Shown in pieces: positions 48,934-58,601 of a stretch of DNA of 64,000 bases (its first letter is position 1; each line of letters opens with the position of its first letter). A model generated the notes under the pieces. It searched no databases. It was not told the origin of the DNA and was given only the letters and a program-made list of their open reading frames with translations. This DNA is from an uncultured Vibrio sp. (GTDB lineage Bacteria > Pseudomonadota > Gammaproteobacteria > Enterobacterales > Vibrionaceae), in assembly GCF_947488985.1 (NCBI RefSeq), contig NZ_CANLBV010000017.1, forward strand, positions 1-64,000, in the 5' to 3' direction. The position numbers and the translations under genes are program-made.

Positions 48934-49409
48934 GATTCCACCTTAAAGTGACCAGATTTACCACCCGTCTTCTCTAACAGGCGTACATGTTCAATCACTA
49001 TGTCTTTCTGAACAGCTTTACACATATCGTAAATCGTTAACGCGGCAACAGAAGCAGCCGTCAACGCTTCCATTTCTACGCCAGTCTTACCTGCAAGCTT
49101 ACATACCGACTCGATACGTACTTTGTTTTCAGACTCGATAGCTTCAAGCTGCACTTCTACCTTAGTTAATAGCAGAGGGTGACACAGTGGAATCAGATCC
49201 CACGTCTTTTTAGCCGCTTGAATACCCGCAATACGTGCCGTTGCAAATACATCACCCTTATGGTGGCTACCAGAGACGATAAGCTCTAGTGTTTCCGCTG
49301 ACATTTGAACGAATGCTTCCGCTCTCGCTTCACGCACGGTTTCAGCTTTAGCGGATACATCGACCATGTTCGCTTCGCCAGATGCGTTAATGTGTGTAAA
49401 TTGGCTCAT
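48930..49409 (-). CDS. moaC: Cyclic pyranopterin monophosphate synthase
   Basis: Acts with MoaA in the first step of molybdenum cofactor synthesis. 159 residues from the ATG at 49409 ([19 protein letters not shown], as in E. coli), with AAGGTGG 7 bp upstream; the frame extends to a TTG at 49415 that I do not use. The conserved [11 protein letters not shown] and [18 protein letters not shown] segments are intact. It follows moaB by 12 bp. Confidence 0.95.
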   Translation of the reverse strand: MSQFTHINASGEANMVDVSAKAETVREARAEAFVQMSAETLELIVSGSHHKGDVFATARIAGIQAAKKTWDLIPLCHPLLLTKVEVQLEAIESENKVRIESVCKLAGKTGVEMEALTAASVAALTIYDMCKAVQKDIVIEHVRLLEKTGGKSGHFKVES

Positions 49410-49421
49410 GCTCAAACCACC

Positions 49422-49934
49422 TTATACCGAAAGATGTGGCATAAAGTTACAAGGGCGGTGGCTCGCGTCCATCTGCTGCTTGATGATCTTAGTCCAACCC
49501 GTGCGGCATGCACCCGTTGAACCAGGCATCGCAAAGATAACGGTATGGTTAGCAAAACCCGCAATCGCACGCGATTGAATCGTCGATGTGCCAATTTCTT
49601 CGTAAGACACTTGACGGAATAGCTCACCAAAGCCTTCTACTTCTTTGTCGAATAGTGGCTTCAGTGCTTCAGGGGTACTATCACGTGATGTGAAGCCAGT
49701 ACCACCAGTGATCATAACAGCTTGTACGTTTTCATCAGCAATCCACTGAGAGACAATCGCACGGATCTTGTACATGTCATCGATAACGATTTGCTTATCA
49801 ACCACGTTATGACCGGCTTCTTTTGCGTGCTCAGCTAGGTAACCGCCTGACGTGTCATTTTCTTCTGTACGCGTATCTGAAACCGTTAGTACTGCGATGT
49901 TTGCTGCTTGGAATTTGCTTTCTGCGTGACCCAT
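49422..49934 (-). CDS. moaB: Molybdenum cofactor biosynthesis protein MoaB
   Basis: Homologue of MogA-type molybdopterin adenylyltransferases; in E. coli its exact role is unclear. The 170-residue protein shows LTVSDTRTEENDTSGGYLAE, the TGGTGFTSRDSTPEA loop and AMPGSTGACRTGW, the usual MoCF-binding motifs. It lies between moaA and moaC. Confidence 0.94.
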   Translation of the reverse strand: MGHAESKFQAANIAVLTVSDTRTEENDTSGGYLAEHAKEAGHNVVDKQIVIDDMYKIRAIVSQWIADENVQAVMITGGTGFTSRDSTPEALKPLFDKEVEGFGELFRQVSYEEIGTSTIQSRAIAGFANHTVIFAMPGSTGACRTGWTKIIKQQMDASHRPCNFMPHLSV

Positions 49935-50020
49935 TTGTTCACCTATATAAATTTTTCATTAGACTGATTCGCCCAGCCTAAAGAAGCTGAGCGATAAAAT
50001 GCTTTAGAGTATATAGCGGG

Positions 50021-51010
50021 TTAACCGCCGATTGACGCCAAGTTTGGAGTCATGCCGCTGTTGCCATCATGTAAGAAGTGGCTAACGGACTTGGTTTGAA
50101 GCTGAGCCTGAATTCGATCAATGAGCTCTTGTTCTTGTTGATCTTCTTGAATCAGATCTCTCAGTTCCACACCGTGGTCGCCAAACAGACATAGGTGAAG
50201 TTTACCTGTCGCAGACACACGCAGGCGGTTACAACTCTCACAAAAGTCTTTCTCGTAAGGCATGATCAAACCAATTTCACCCTTGTAGTCTGGGTGGACA
50301 AACACTTGTGCAGGACCATCATTAACGGCTTTGACTTTCAACAGCCAACCGTTAGCAATAAGCTGATTGCGAATCGCAACGCCCGATACATGGTGTTTAT
50401 CAAACAACTCATCCATCTCGCCGGTTTTCATCAACTCGATAAAACGTAATTGAATGGGTTTATCTTTGATCCAATTAAGGAAGGCTGGTAATTCCTGACT
50501 GTTGAGGTCTTTCATCAATACAACATTGACTTTGACTTGTTCATAGCCAACCTCAAACGCTTTATCAATGCCTCGCATCACCTCAGTAAACTTATTCTCA
50601 CCAGTGATCTGATGGAACATACGTGAATCTAGGCTATCTACGCTGACGTTTATATGAGTTAAACCAGCGTCACGCCATTGCCCTACTTGTTTCTCCATGC
50701 GATAGCCATTGGTCGTCATGGCTACTTTTTCGATGCCTGGAGTAGAAGCAACGGTATGTATGATTTCAGGAAAGTCTTTACGTAAACTCGGCTCTCCACC
50801 TGTAATGCGGATCTTTGACGTACCACAATCAGCAAACGCTTTAACAACGCGTTTGATCTCTGGAGTGCTTAAAAAAGACGAGTTTTTATGCCCTGATGGC
50901 TTATAACCATCTGGCAAGCAGTAAGTACATTTAAAGTTACAGACGTCTGTAACCGACAAGCGCAAGTAATAAAACTTGCGATGGAATCTATCTTCGAATT
51001 GTTGCGCCAC
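50021..51010 (-). CDS. moaA: GTP 3',8-cyclase (molybdenum cofactor synthesis protein MoaA)
   Basis: Radical SAM enzyme that rearranges GTP in the first step of cofactor synthesis. With the GTG start at 51010 the product begins [20 protein letters not shown] and has 329 residues, the E. coli length; AAGG lies about 7 bp upstream. Cys24, Cys28 and Cys31 (CNFKCTYC) form the SAM cluster, a second set (CESC ... C) near residues 256-274 binds the other cluster, and the chain ends in the conserved GG. It leads the moaABCDE operon behind a riboswitch. Confidence 0.95.
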   Translation of the reverse strand: MAQQFEDRFHRKFYYLRLSVTDVCNFKCTYCLPDGYKPSGHKNSSFLSTPEIKRVVKAFADCGTSKIRITGGEPSLRKDFPEIIHTVASTPGIEKVAMTTNGYRMEKQVGQWRDAGLTHINVSVDSLDSRMFHQITGENKFTEVMRGIDKAFEVGYEQVKVNVVLMKDLNSQELPAFLNWIKDKPIQLRFIELMKTGEMDELFDKHHVSGVAIRNQLIANGWLLKVKAVNDGPAQVFVHPDYKGEIGLIMPYEKDFCESCNRLRVSATGKLHLCLFGDHGVELRDLIQEDQQEQELIDRIQAQLQTKSVSHFLHDGNSGMTPNLASIGG

Positions 51011-51146
51011 GGAACACCTTTCCAAACACGGGAGGCATAATCATTTCCAATTAAGCCCTTGTGACAACATGTCACTGGCTCTTGATGCTTATCGGTACAG
51101 CAAATTCCACTGTGCGACTTAGCAGTCGAGAGCTCGGAGTTATGGC
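51011..51146 (-). ncRNA. Moco riboswitch (molybdenum cofactor RNA motif)
   Basis: The moaA leader on the minus strand contains ACTCCGAGC (about 51140-51132) and, at the 3' end, GCCTCCCGTGTTTGGAAAGG (about 51035-51016), which I recognise as the conserved ends of the Moco RNA motif found before moaA. The 3' end overlaps the ribosome binding site of moaA, so ligand binding would block translation. Between the conserved ends lie hairpins such as GTGACATGTTGTCAC. Identity rests on motif recall and position. Confidence 0.8.
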
Positions 51147-51345
51147 AACTGCACACTAAATATACACGTGCAGTAGCTGCGTAATAAAATACTTAATATT
51201 GGTACGTGAATCTAGCTTTGATGGTAAAAAACGGGCCACATCAGCAAAAAAAACATGTCCAACCCTCAAATAAACTCTTGTTGAGTATCAGACAAGAAGC
51301 ATTTAACCTAAATTATAGTTGGTAATAATCAAACAAGAGCAAAAA

Positions 51346-52233
51346 ATGAATATTTACTCTTCGAAGAAAGTCGTCGCAATCGGTGGTGGTCATGGCTTAG
51401 GGCGCATGCTGGCTGCATTAAAAGATTTTGGTACCAACGCAACGGGCATCGTTGCGACAACCGATAACGGCGGTTCGACTGGCCGAATTAGAGATTGCCA
51501 AGGCGGCATTGCGTGGGGAGATACTCGCAACTGTATTAACCAGCTGATCACCGAGCCTTCTATCAGTTCGATGATGTTCGAATATCGCTTCCGCGGCCAA
51601 GGTGAGCTAGATGGGCACAACTTAGGTAACTTGATGCTAACCGCACTGGACAACCTTTCCGTTCGCCCATTGGAAGCCATTAATCTGATTCGCAATATGC
51701 TCAAGGTCGATGTCAATATCGTCCCAATGACAGAGCACCCTTCAGACCTCACGGCTTTATCAATCGATGGTCGCTGGGTGACGGGAGAAACTAACGTCGA
51801 TGACATGACCGAAAAGCTGCGAATGATGGATTTGTCGCCCGAAGTACCCGCGACCAAAGAAGCCGTCTCCGCCGTAGAGCAAGCTGACTGCATCATATTA
51901 GGGCCTGGAAGCTTTCTGACCAGTGTTATGCCGCCACTCCTGCTGCCAGAGATTGGTATGGCGATCGCTAAAAATACCAAGGCTAAGGTTATCTTCGTCG
52001 AAAACCTGTCCCCCGAGCACGGTCCTGCAGGTAAAATGACGCTTCAAGAACAATTGGAGTGGTGCGAGCGAACCTGTAAGGCAAGAAAAATCGATATCGT
52101 ATTGGGTAACGCGCCACACCCGGAACTTGAAAAACGCTGGTACTGCGTAACCACAGACCTTGCCTCTGCCAACCGAGATTGGCGACATGACCGCCGCAAA
52201 CTGCAGCAGGCCATTGAAGCTCAACTGGCTTAA
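51346..52233 (+). CDS. ybhK: YvcK/CofD-like family protein (YbhK)
   Basis: A 295-residue protein of the YvcK group, linked to carbon use and cell-wall synthesis in Bacillus and of unknown function in E. coli (YbhK). It has the N-terminal GGGHGLGRMLAALKD nucleotide-type motif, TTDNGGSTGRIRD and GPGSFLTSVMPPLLLPEI. The start is at 51346 because MNIYSSKKVVAIGGG matches homologues and AAGAGC lies upstream. In E. coli ybhK also neighbours moaA. Confidence 0.9.
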   Translation: MNIYSSKKVVAIGGGHGLGRMLAALKDFGTNATGIVATTDNGGSTGRIRDCQGGIAWGDTRNCINQLITEPSISSMMFEYRFRGQGELDGHNLGNLMLTALDNLSVRPLEAINLIRNMLKVDVNIVPMTEHPSDLTALSIDGRWVTGETNVDDMTEKLRMMDLSPEVPATKEAVSAVEQADCIILGPGSFLTSVMPPLLLPEIGMAIAKNTKAKVIFVENLSPEHGPAGKMTLQEQLEWCERTCKARKIDIVLGNAPHPELEKRWYCVTTDLASANRDWRHDRRKLQQAIEAQLA

Positions 52234-52262
52234 GTAGATAGGATAAAATCGGTAATCACTAA

Positions 52263-52287
52263 CAAAGGAGCGCTAGGCTCCTTTTTA
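52263..52287 (+). terminator. ybhK terminator
   Basis: AAAGGAGC-GCTAG-GCTCCTTTTT stem 30 bp after the ybhK stop; the other strand has a shorter T-run for luxU. Confidence 0.75.
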
Positions 52288-52326
52288 TTCCTGCTGCTAC
52301 CCATACTCTATATAACGACCCACACT

Positions 52327-52671
52327 CTAAATATCGGCAATCAACTGCTGGTATTCTTGATAGGTGGATAACAAAAGCGTCTGCATATCTTGGCAATCAA
52401 CCTCTGTAACAGGCAATGCCTTCTTCACTTTTGCATCCAAGCCAATCGCAAAACTACACAATGAATCGGCACCAAAGCTCGCAGCACTGCTCTTAAGTGC
52501 GTGGCTAATGTCCGCCAAATACCTTGATGTATCCGACTCTTTATTAACCTCTAAATGGTCATAGTAACCTTTCAATTCACCTAAAAAGATATCCAATAAC
52601 ACCGGGACATTTTCCTGCCCTATTTCACTGGCAAGCTCATTCACTTTTTGCTGATTCAATACTTTCATCAT
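52327..52671 (-). CDS. luxU: Quorum-sensing phosphorelay protein LuxU
   Basis: Histidine phosphotransfer protein that passes phosphate from LuxN/LuxPQ/CqsS-type sensors to LuxO. The 114-residue helical protein has the HPt motif [15 protein letters not shown] with the phosphoacceptor His57 (His58 in V. harveyi numbering, if recalled correctly). It lies 19 bp after luxO, in one operon. Two ATGs in tandem leave the exact start open. Confidence 0.94.
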   Translation of the reverse strand: MMKVLNQQKVNELASEIGQENVPVLLDIFLGELKGYYDHLEVNKESDTSRYLADISHALKSSAASFGADSLCSFAIGLDAKVKKALPVTEVDCQDMQTLLLSTYQEYQQLIADI

Positions 52672-52690
52672 GACTCTTTCTTATTATTGA

Positions 52691-54079
52691 CTACTGCTTA
52701 GCATTCCACGTTTGTAACTTACGGTATATCGTCGATGGACTGACATCTAAGAAACCGGCCGCACGCGGAATATTGCCATCACACGCTTTAATGGCCTGTT
52801 CAATCGCTGTTTTCTCAGTGATCCACAATGGGAAAATATCTTGGACCGTGATGTCTTCACTCTGCTTCTCTTTTAGTCGCAGGCTGTTTTCAATCGGTTG
52901 GTTCAGCGGTGGAGGCAACATACTCAAGGTGATCTCTTGACCATTGTTCAGCACGACCACGTTTCGCAATACGTTTTGTAGCTGGCGCACATTACCTGGC
53001 CACTCGTATTGGTTAAAGCGGTCGAGCACTTCCTGAGAAAAGCGCACAAATGCTTTCCCTTCCTCTACGGACATATAACCCAACAAAGAGTACGCAATTT
53101 CAATCACATCCTCACCACGCTCACGCAATGGGGGTAAGTGCAGAGGAATCACATACAAACGGTAGTATAAATCTTCTCTAAAGCGGCCCTCTTGAACTTC
53201 TTTCCATGGGTCACGGTTGGTTGCACAGACGAAACGAACATCGACACTCTTCATCTTCGACGAGCCGACTTTTTGAAAAGTACCCGTTTGAATGAAGCGG
53301 AGTAACTTGGTCTGCAGTTCAAGATCCATCTCGCACAGCTCATCAAGAAACAGGGTTCCGCCATCGGCAAGCTCTGCCGCACCTTGACGATCGGTTGCTG
53401 CGCCAGTAAAGGCCCCTTTAACGTGGCCAAACAGCTCACTTTCGATCAAATCTTTTGGAATCGCCGCACAGTTAATGGCGATGAATGGCTTGTCTCCACG
53501 CTTGCTCGCCGCATGTATGGCTTCTGCACACACCTCTTTACCCGTACCACTTTCACCGGTAATGAAAATACTGGCTTTACTCGTTGCCGCCGAGTCAATG
53601 GTTCGATAGACCTGCTGCATGGTATGACTACTGCCGATGAAACCCTGATAATTCTGATTACCCGGATGTTCAGTACTATTTTTGAGCTTAGTCGCTTTAC
53701 GTATCGCGTTGTTCACCGTAATACGCAGTCGATCAGCTTCACAGGGTTTGATGAGAAAATCTTGGGAGCCATGACGCATTGCTTCTACAGCGGTATCAAT
53801 CGAACCGTGGGCTGTCATAAAAATAACCGGAACTTCAGAGTATTTCTGTTTGACCGCAAATAGCACGTCCATTCCCGTCATATCTGGGAGGCGTAGATCG
53901 AGCAAAATAAGGTCAGGGATTCGATGATTCAAGCTCTCGATGGCATCGCGACCCGTGCCAACAATGTTGATGTCAATTTCAAGTGGTGTAAGGTACGAGC
54001 GGTATAATGCCGCAACCGAGGCGGTATCCTCGACCATCAACAAATACTTTGATTTGTTATCTAACGTTTGGGATTGCAT
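52691..54079 (-). CDS. luxO: Sigma-54-dependent quorum-sensing response regulator LuxO
   Basis: At low cell density phospho-LuxO activates the qrr small RNA genes. The 462-residue protein has a receiver domain (about 13-125; phosphoacceptor Asp61, which becomes Asp47 if counted from the internal MVEDTAS start used for V. harveyi), an AAA+ domain with GESGTGKE and the sigma-54 contact GAFTGA, and a Fis-type helix-turn-helix ([17 protein letters not shown]). Neither start has a strong SD. The qrr1 gene is divergent from it. Confidence 0.96.
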   Translation of the reverse strand: MQSQTLDNKSKYLLMVEDTASVAALYRSYLTPLEIDINIVGTGRDAIESLNHRIPDLILLDLRLPDMTGMDVLFAVKQKYSEVPVIFMTAHGSIDTAVEAMRHGSQDFLIKPCEADRLRITVNNAIRKATKLKNSTEHPGNQNYQGFIGSSHTMQQVYRTIDSAATSKASIFITGESGTGKEVCAEAIHAASKRGDKPFIAINCAAIPKDLIESELFGHVKGAFTGAATDRQGAAELADGGTLFLDELCEMDLELQTKLLRFIQTGTFQKVGSSKMKSVDVRFVCATNRDPWKEVQEGRFREDLYYRLYVIPLHLPPLRERGEDVIEIAYSLLGYMSVEEGKAFVRFSQEVLDRFNQYEWPGNVRQLQNVLRNVVVLNNGQEITLSMLPPPLNQPIENSLRLKEKQSEDITVQDIFPLWITEKTAIEQAIKACDGNIPRAAGFLDVSPSTIYRKLQTWNAKQ

Positions 54080-54115
54080 ATTCTAGCCATTTATAATTTG
54101 CATTTATTATCATAG

Positions 54116-54140
54116 TCGCATTACGCATTGCATTGTGCAA
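54116..54140. promoter_or_regulatory. LuxO operator(s) between luxO and qrr1
   Basis: TTGCA-TTG-TGCAA at 54128-54140 is an exact palindrome fitting the published LuxO site TTGCA-N3-TGCAA. TCGCA-TTA-CGCAT directly beside it (54116-54128) is a weaker second copy. They lie about 90-115 bp before the qrr1 start and within 65 bp of luxO, so they can serve both qrr1 activation and luxO autorepression. Confidence 0.85.
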
Positions 54141-54203
54141 ATCCATGGCCATATTTTGATTGTATTTATTTACGATATTCAAACAATCAATGACTTATCT
54201 AGA

Positions 54204-54219
54204 TGGCATGAAGGATGCA
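54204..54219 (+). promoter_or_regulatory. Sigma-54 promoter of qrr1
   Basis: TGGCATGAAGGATGCA has the invariant GG and GC (54205-54206, 54217-54218) with 10 bp between, giving the -24/-12 layout. It predicts a start at 54230. Confidence 0.9.
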
Positions 54220-54229
54220 ACTGTACAAA

Positions 54230-54322
54230 TGACCTTATGGTCACCTAGCCAACTGACGTTGTTCGTGGACTGATTGTCCACAAAAGTAGGCCAGTAGAAC
54301 AATTACTACTGGCTGTTTTTTT
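54230..54322 (+). ncRNA. qrr1: Quorum regulatory small RNA Qrr1
   Basis: About 93-nt Hfq-type sRNA. It opens with a short stem-loop TGACC-TTAT-GGTCA, followed by the conserved mRNA-pairing core CACCTAGCCAACTGACGTTG, a second stem GTGGAC-TGATT-GTCCAC and a terminator stem GCCAGTAG / CTACTGGC with GTTTTTTT. The short first loop matches Qrr1, which lacks about nine nucleotides present in other Qrr RNAs and therefore cannot activate aphA in V. harveyi. It base-pairs with luxR/hapR- and luxO-type mRNAs. Confidence 0.94.
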
Positions 54323-54432
54323 GTCTGAACACTCTCAATGCGTTGATTTTCTCGTCACGGACATTTTTCATCGATATAAAGTTTCACCGTGAAAGCTTTT
54401 TGATCGAGCATACTTTCCCATAACCAAAAAAG

Positions 54433-56463
54433 TTAACTATTGGCGATGAACTGCTTTCTTAGCTGCTCAATTTCATCACGCTTCTGCGCCGCCAATTCAA
54501 ACTCCAAATTCTGAGCGTGCTGATACATCGCCGCCTCCAGCTTACTGATCTCTTTATCAAGCTGTTGTGGTGTTAGCACGGCATAACTTTGAGAAGGCTC
54601 AGCCACCTTAGATAGTGGAACTTGCTTGGATTGACGCTGCTGTTTCGACTTGGTGATGTCACCTAGCTCCATAATGTCTTTAATATTGCGCTTCAAAGCT
54701 TGTGGCGTGATACCTTGCTCTTGATTGTAGGCTTGTTGTTTCTCGCGGCGACGCTCGGTTTCATCAATTGCTTTTTTCATCGACTTAGTTATCGAGTCAC
54801 CGTACAAGATCGCTTTACCTTCAAGGTTACGTGCAGCACGACCAATGGTTTGGATCAGAGAACGTTCAGAACGCAAGAAACCCTCTTTGTCTGCATCTAG
54901 AATCGCCACCAGCGATACTTCTGGCATATCCAAACCTTCACGAAGTAAGTTAATGCCCACTAACACATCGAACTCGCCCAGACGTAGGTCTCGGATGATC
55001 TCTACACGCTCAACCGTATCAATATCCGAGTGCAAGTAACGCACTTTAACGCCATGCTCGCTTAGGTATTCGGTTAAGTCTTCCGCCATTCGCTTAGTCA
55101 ACGTAGTAACCAAAACACGCTCTTCTTTCACTGAACGGGTTCTGATTTCAGACAACAAATCATCAACCTGAGTCGCAACAGGTCTTACTTCAATAAGTGG
55201 ATCTAACAAGCCAGTAGGACGAACCACTTGATCAGCAATCTCGCCATCTGATTTTTCAATTTCGTAATTACCTGGAGTGGCAGAGACAAAAATCGTTTGC
55301 GGCGCGATAGATTCAAACTCGTCGAACTTCATTGGTCGGTTATCCAATGCAGAAGGCAGACGGAAACCAAACTCAACTAGGGTTTCCTTACGCGAGCGGT
55401 CACCTTTATACATGGCGCCAATTTGCGGCACGGTCACGTGTGACTCATCGATAATCAACAGACCATCATCAGGTAAGTAATCAAATAATGTCGGAGGCGC
55501 TTCCCCTTCCGCACGACCACTTAAGTATCGTGAGTAGTTTTCGATACCAGAACAGAAACCAAGTTCCGTCATCATCTCGATATCAAACTGAGTTCTCTGA
55601 GAAATGCGCTGCTCTTCCAAAAGCTTGTTGTTGTCTTTTAAGTATTGAGCTCGGTCTCGAAGTTCATCTTTAATATTCTCAATCGCCTCAAGGATTTTCT
55701 CTCTTGGGGTTACATAGTGAGTTTTGGGATAAACCGTAAAACGGGGTAAGTCTCTTTGTTTAACCGCACCAGTTAGGGGATCAAAGATGCTAATGCAGTC
55801 GACTTCATCATCGAACATTTCAATTCGCACGGCATCTTGGTCAGATTCAGCCGGGAAGATATCAATCACTTCACCACGAACACGGAACTGACCCCGCTCG
55901 AACGCAACGTCGTTTCTTGAATATTGCAGCTCAGCCAAACGGCGCAAGATATCACGTTGGTCCATGACCTCGCCGCGACTCAAGTGAAGCATCATCTTCA
56001 GGTAAGACTTAGGATCACCCAGACCATAAATAGCCGATACAGACGCGACGATGATGGCATCTTTTCGTTCTAGCAAGGCCTTGGTTGCTGAAAGTCGCAT
56101 CTGTTCAATATGGGCATTTACAGAGGCATCTTTCTCGATGAACGTGTCTGTGGTTGGAACGTAGGCTTCCGGTTGGTAGTAATCGTAGTAAGAAACGAAA
56201 TACTCCACGGCATTATTTGGAAAGAAAGACTTCATCTCACCATACAGTTGAGCCGCCAGCGTCTTGTTCGGTGCAAGCAGAATTGCAGGTCTTTGAGATT
56301 GGGAAATGACGTTGGCAAGAGTAAAGGTTTTCCCCGAGCCCGTTACCCCTAATAGAGTTTGATGTGCCAAGCCCGAATCTAATCCATCCAGTAATTTGGT
56401 TATCGCCGTCGGCTGATCTCCGGATGGGCTGTAGTCCGATACCAAGTCAAAGAGTTTGCTCAT
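54433..56463 (-). CDS. uvrB: UvrABC system protein B
   Basis: Damage-verifying helicase-like subunit of nucleotide excision repair. The 676-residue protein has Walker [11 protein letters not shown] (about 39-48), the DNA-clamping beta-hairpin region [12 protein letters not shown], the DESHV box and helicase motifs IGRAARN, and a C-terminal UVR domain ([27 protein letters not shown]) for UvrC contact. SD is weak. It is under a LexA box and lies next to qrr1, as in other vibrios. Confidence 0.96.
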   Translation of the reverse strand: MSKLFDLVSDYSPSGDQPTAITKLLDGLDSGLAHQTLLGVTGSGKTFTLANVISQSQRPAILLAPNKTLAAQLYGEMKSFFPNNAVEYFVSYYDYYQPEAYVPTTDTFIEKDASVNAHIEQMRLSATKALLERKDAIIVASVSAIYGLGDPKSYLKMMLHLSRGEVMDQRDILRRLAELQYSRNDVAFERGQFRVRGEVIDIFPAESDQDAVRIEMFDDEVDCISIFDPLTGAVKQRDLPRFTVYPKTHYVTPREKILEAIENIKDELRDRAQYLKDNNKLLEEQRISQRTQFDIEMMTELGFCSGIENYSRYLSGRAEGEAPPTLFDYLPDDGLLIIDESHVTVPQIGAMYKGDRSRKETLVEFGFRLPSALDNRPMKFDEFESIAPQTIFVSATPGNYEIEKSDGEIADQVVRPTGLLDPLIEVRPVATQVDDLLSEIRTRSVKEERVLVTTLTKRMAEDLTEYLSEHGVKVRYLHSDIDTVERVEIIRDLRLGEFDVLVGINLLREGLDMPEVSLVAILDADKEGFLRSERSLIQTIGRAARNLEGKAILYGDSITKSMKKAIDETERRREKQQAYNQEQGITPQALKRNIKDIMELGDITKSKQQRQSKQVPLSKVAEPSQSYAVLTPQQLDKEISKLEAAMYQHAQNLEFELAAQKRDEIEQLRKQFIANS

Positions 56464-56480
56464 AGGTCGCCATTTCCATA

Positions 56481-56496
56481 CTGTTTATTTAATCAG
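56481..56496. promoter_or_regulatory. LexA box upstream of uvrB
   Basis: CTGTTTATTTAATCAG has the CTGT-N8-NCAG form (7 of 8 consensus bases) and is close to the E. coli uvrB box CTGTTTTTTTATCCAG. It lies 18 bp before the uvrB ATG. Confidence 0.8.
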
Positions 56497-56923
56497 GGCA
56501 TTGTGACTCTAGGAGGAGCAGTGTTGCAACCATTATCTAGAGAAATGCATCTTAAGATTAGAGAACAATGATAGCTTTTGTGGTTATAACTTGATATTAT
56601 CCGTCCCCCTACAAACCTCCCCCCACTAAATCACTCATTTTTTAATCCACTACTTTTCCCCAAAAAAATGAGAAAAACCGCTTGTTTTACAGCTTTCATT
56701 ATAATCTTTAAAAATCACACAATAGCAAAAAACCGTCATTCCCCCTTTAAATACATTACGTTAGCTACATTTTTAACATTTCCAGATTTATACCATATAT
56801 TGTTGCTAAAGCCTTACGCACACACTTATCCACAAATTTGGTGGATAACTAAAGCAAAGCTAAATCTGATAAGGCATTCCAGAAAGTAAAGTTTTTTATC
56901 TTACTTTTTCCTGCTATTTTTTA
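56497..56923. other. uvrB-tRNA intergenic region
   Basis: About 430 AT-rich bases; a 73-codon frame (56668-56889) lacks an SD and any recognisable domain and I do not accept it. The only clear structure is the DnaA-box-like inverted repeat at 56826-56848. Confidence 0.6.
56826..56848. repeat. Inverted repeat containing a DnaA-box sequence
   Basis: TTATCCAC-AAATTTG-GTGGATAA: perfect 8-bp arms. The plus arm extends to TTATCCACA, the canonical high-affinity DnaA box; the minus arm reads TTATCCACC. Confidence 0.6.
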
Positions 56924-56952
56924 TTGACAGGAAATATGAGTATTATTAGAAT
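56924..56952 (+). promoter_or_regulatory. Promoter of tRNA-Asn
   Basis: TTGACA (56924-56929) and TAGAAT (56947-56952) with a 17-bp spacer, followed by a C/G-rich discriminator CTCGTCGC typical of stringently controlled stable-RNA promoters. Confidence 0.85.
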
Positions 56953-56972
56953 TCTCGTCGCTAACAAGCAAT

Positions 56973-57048
56973 TCCCCCTTAGTTCAGTTGGTAGAACGGC
57001 GGACTGTTAATCCGTATGTCGCAGGTTCGAGTCCCGCAGGGGGAGCCA
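56973..57048 (+). tRNA. tRNA-Asn (anticodon GTT)
   Basis: 76 bases: acceptor TCCCCCT / AGGGGGA, discriminator G, encoded CCA, D-loop AGTTCAGTTGGTAGA, anticodon arm GCGGACTGTTAATCCGT with GTT, T-arm GCAGGTTCGAGTCCCGC. Confidence 0.97.
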
Positions 57049-57055
57049 AATTTAG

Positions 57056-57085
57056 AAAAGCCGCATCACTTGATGCGGCTTTTTG
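57056..57085 (+). terminator. tRNA-Asn terminator
   Basis: AAAGCCGCATCA-CT-TGATGCGGCTTTTT, 8 bp after the tRNA. Confidence 0.92.
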
Positions 57086-57419
57086 CGTTTGGGGCATAAT
57101 AGAGTCCTAGATACTGGGTTTACTTAATCTAATGACCATAAGCCCTATCGAAAGGTGTCGCCCCGCCAAGACAAATTGATTTCACTCGTTGGCACTCTTT
57201 ACAACAAAGAAAATAAGATGGATTAAATGCGTTACCATTCGGTTAATCTTATTTTTCATTCCCACAGAATACCCATCTATACTTAAGCTGCTCTACCGTA
57301 ATCAAACGGTTACTCGTTGATTTTTTCATCAAGTGCCTAAATCCCTAGTGATCCTTGGTTGTTATTAGGTGTGCAAAACAGGATAATATCGGGATCGGAA
57401 TTTCAAGAATTAATCCATT
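57086..57419. other. tRNA-rnfA intergenic region
   Basis: No gene. An AT-rich hairpin pairs AAAATAA-GATTAA (57210-57226, with a GATG bulge) with TTAATC-TTATTTT (57243-57255) and is followed by TC; a second short hairpin TTGAT...ATCAA lies at 57317-57332. Promoter hexamers for rnf were not identified. Confidence 0.5.
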
Positions 57420-57998
57420 ATGACCGAATACCTTTTGTTGTTGGTTGGCACCGTGTTAGTCAACAACTTTGTGCTAGTTAAATTTTTAGGACTGTGTCCA
57501 TTTATGGGAGTCTCCAAGAAACTGGAGACTGCGATTGGTATGGGCCTAGCAACAACGTTCGTTCTGACGTTAGCCTCGGTATCTGCCTACCTAGTAGAGA
57601 CCTACATCCTTACCCCCTTGGGTATTGAATACCTGCGTACCATGAGTTTCATCTTGGTTATCGCGGTGGTTGTTCAATTTACGGAAATGGTCGTTCACAA
57701 AACCAGCCCTACTCTTTATCGCCTATTGGGTATCTTCTTACCTCTTATCACCACTAACTGCGCGGTGTTGGGCGTGGCACTTCTGAACATAAATGAAAAC
57801 CACAACTTCGTTCAGTCCATTGTCTATGGCTTTGGTGCGGCGGTTGGTTTCTCGCTGGTGTTGATCCTCTTTGCAGCTATGCGTGAGCGTATTGCGGTTG
57901 CTGATGTTCCAATGCCATTTAAAGGCGCATCGATTGCGATGATCACAGCTGGCCTAATGTCTTTGGCATTTATGGGCTTTACTGGATTGGTGAAATAA
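57420..57998 (+). CDS. rnfA: Electron transport complex subunit RnfA
   Basis: Inner-membrane subunit with six spans of the Rnf complex, which couples electron flow between ferredoxin and NAD(H) to Na+ export. The 192-residue protein starts [20 protein letters not shown] and includes [13 protein letters not shown] and [12 protein letters not shown], which form a two-cysteine site that holds an [2Fe-2S] cluster with RnfE (known from structures). First gene of rnfABCDGE, then nth, the E. coli rsx order. Confidence 0.95.
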   Translation: MTEYLLLLVGTVLVNNFVLVKFLGLCPFMGVSKKLETAIGMGLATTFVLTLASVSAYLVETYILTPLGIEYLRTMSFILVIAVVVQFTEMVVHKTSPTLYRLLGIFLPLITTNCAVLGVALLNINENHNFVQSIVYGFGAAVGFSLVLILFAAMRERIAVADVPMPFKGASIAMITAGLMSLAFMGFTGLVK

Positions 57999-58000
57999 GC

Positions 58001-58594
58001 ATGAGTACCATTTTAATTGCGATCATTGCACTCGCCGTTTTAGCCGCTATTTTTGGTGCTATTTTAGGCTTTGCTTCTATCCGTTTTAAGGTCGAAGCCG
58101 ATCCTATCGTCGATCAAATCGACACCATTTTGCCGCAAACTCAATGTGGTCAGTGTGGCTACCCAGGTTGTCGCCCTTATGCAGAGGCGATTGCTAATGG
58201 AGACAAGATCAACAAATGTCCCCCGGGCGGCCAAGCCACTATTGAGAAGCTAGCAGACTTAATGGGCGTAGAAGTCGAAGACTCCGCTCATGACTTAGAT
58301 AACAAAGTAAAAACCGTTGCCTTCATTCATGAAGATATGTGCATTGGCTGTACCAAGTGTATTCAAGCCTGTCCTGTTGACGCCATTGTTGGCGGCACCA
58401 AGGCTCTGCACACCGTCATTAAAGATGAATGTACCGGCTGTGATCTATGTGTCGCACCGTGTCCAACAGACTGTATTGAAATGATCCCTGTGGCAACAAC
58501 GACCGAAAATTGGAAATGGCAGATGAACATCATTCCTGTTACTGATATCACTAACCAAGCAACTGATGCGACCGCGTCAGAGCCTAAAGCATAG
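58001..58594 (+). CDS. rnfB: Electron transport complex subunit RnfB
   Basis: Iron-sulfur subunit anchored by one N-terminal span (about 5-25). The 197-residue protein has the Fe-S motif [16 protein letters not shown] and two ferredoxin-type cluster motifs, [14 protein letters not shown] and [15 protein letters not shown]. It starts 2 bp after rnfA and ends 7 bp before rnfC. Confidence 0.95.
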   Translation: MSTILIAIIALAVLAAIFGAILGFASIRFKVEADPIVDQIDTILPQTQCGQCGYPGCRPYAEAIANGDKINKCPPGGQATIEKLADLMGVEVEDSAHDLDNKVKTVAFIHEDMCIGCTKCIQACPVDAIVGGTKALHTVIKDECTGCDLCVAPCPTDCIEMIPVATTTENWKWQMNIIPVTDITNQATDATASEPKA

Positions 58595-58601
58595 GGTTAG
58601 T

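Noticed and set aside
56668..56889. 73-codon open frame between uvrB and tRNA-Asn
   Set aside because: No SD, no recognised domain, AT-rich and crossing the DnaA-box palindrome; likely chance.
57317..57332. TTGAT...ATCAA as an FNR site upstream of rnf
   Set aside because: The arms are 6 bp apart instead of the required 4 bp; listed only as a hairpin.
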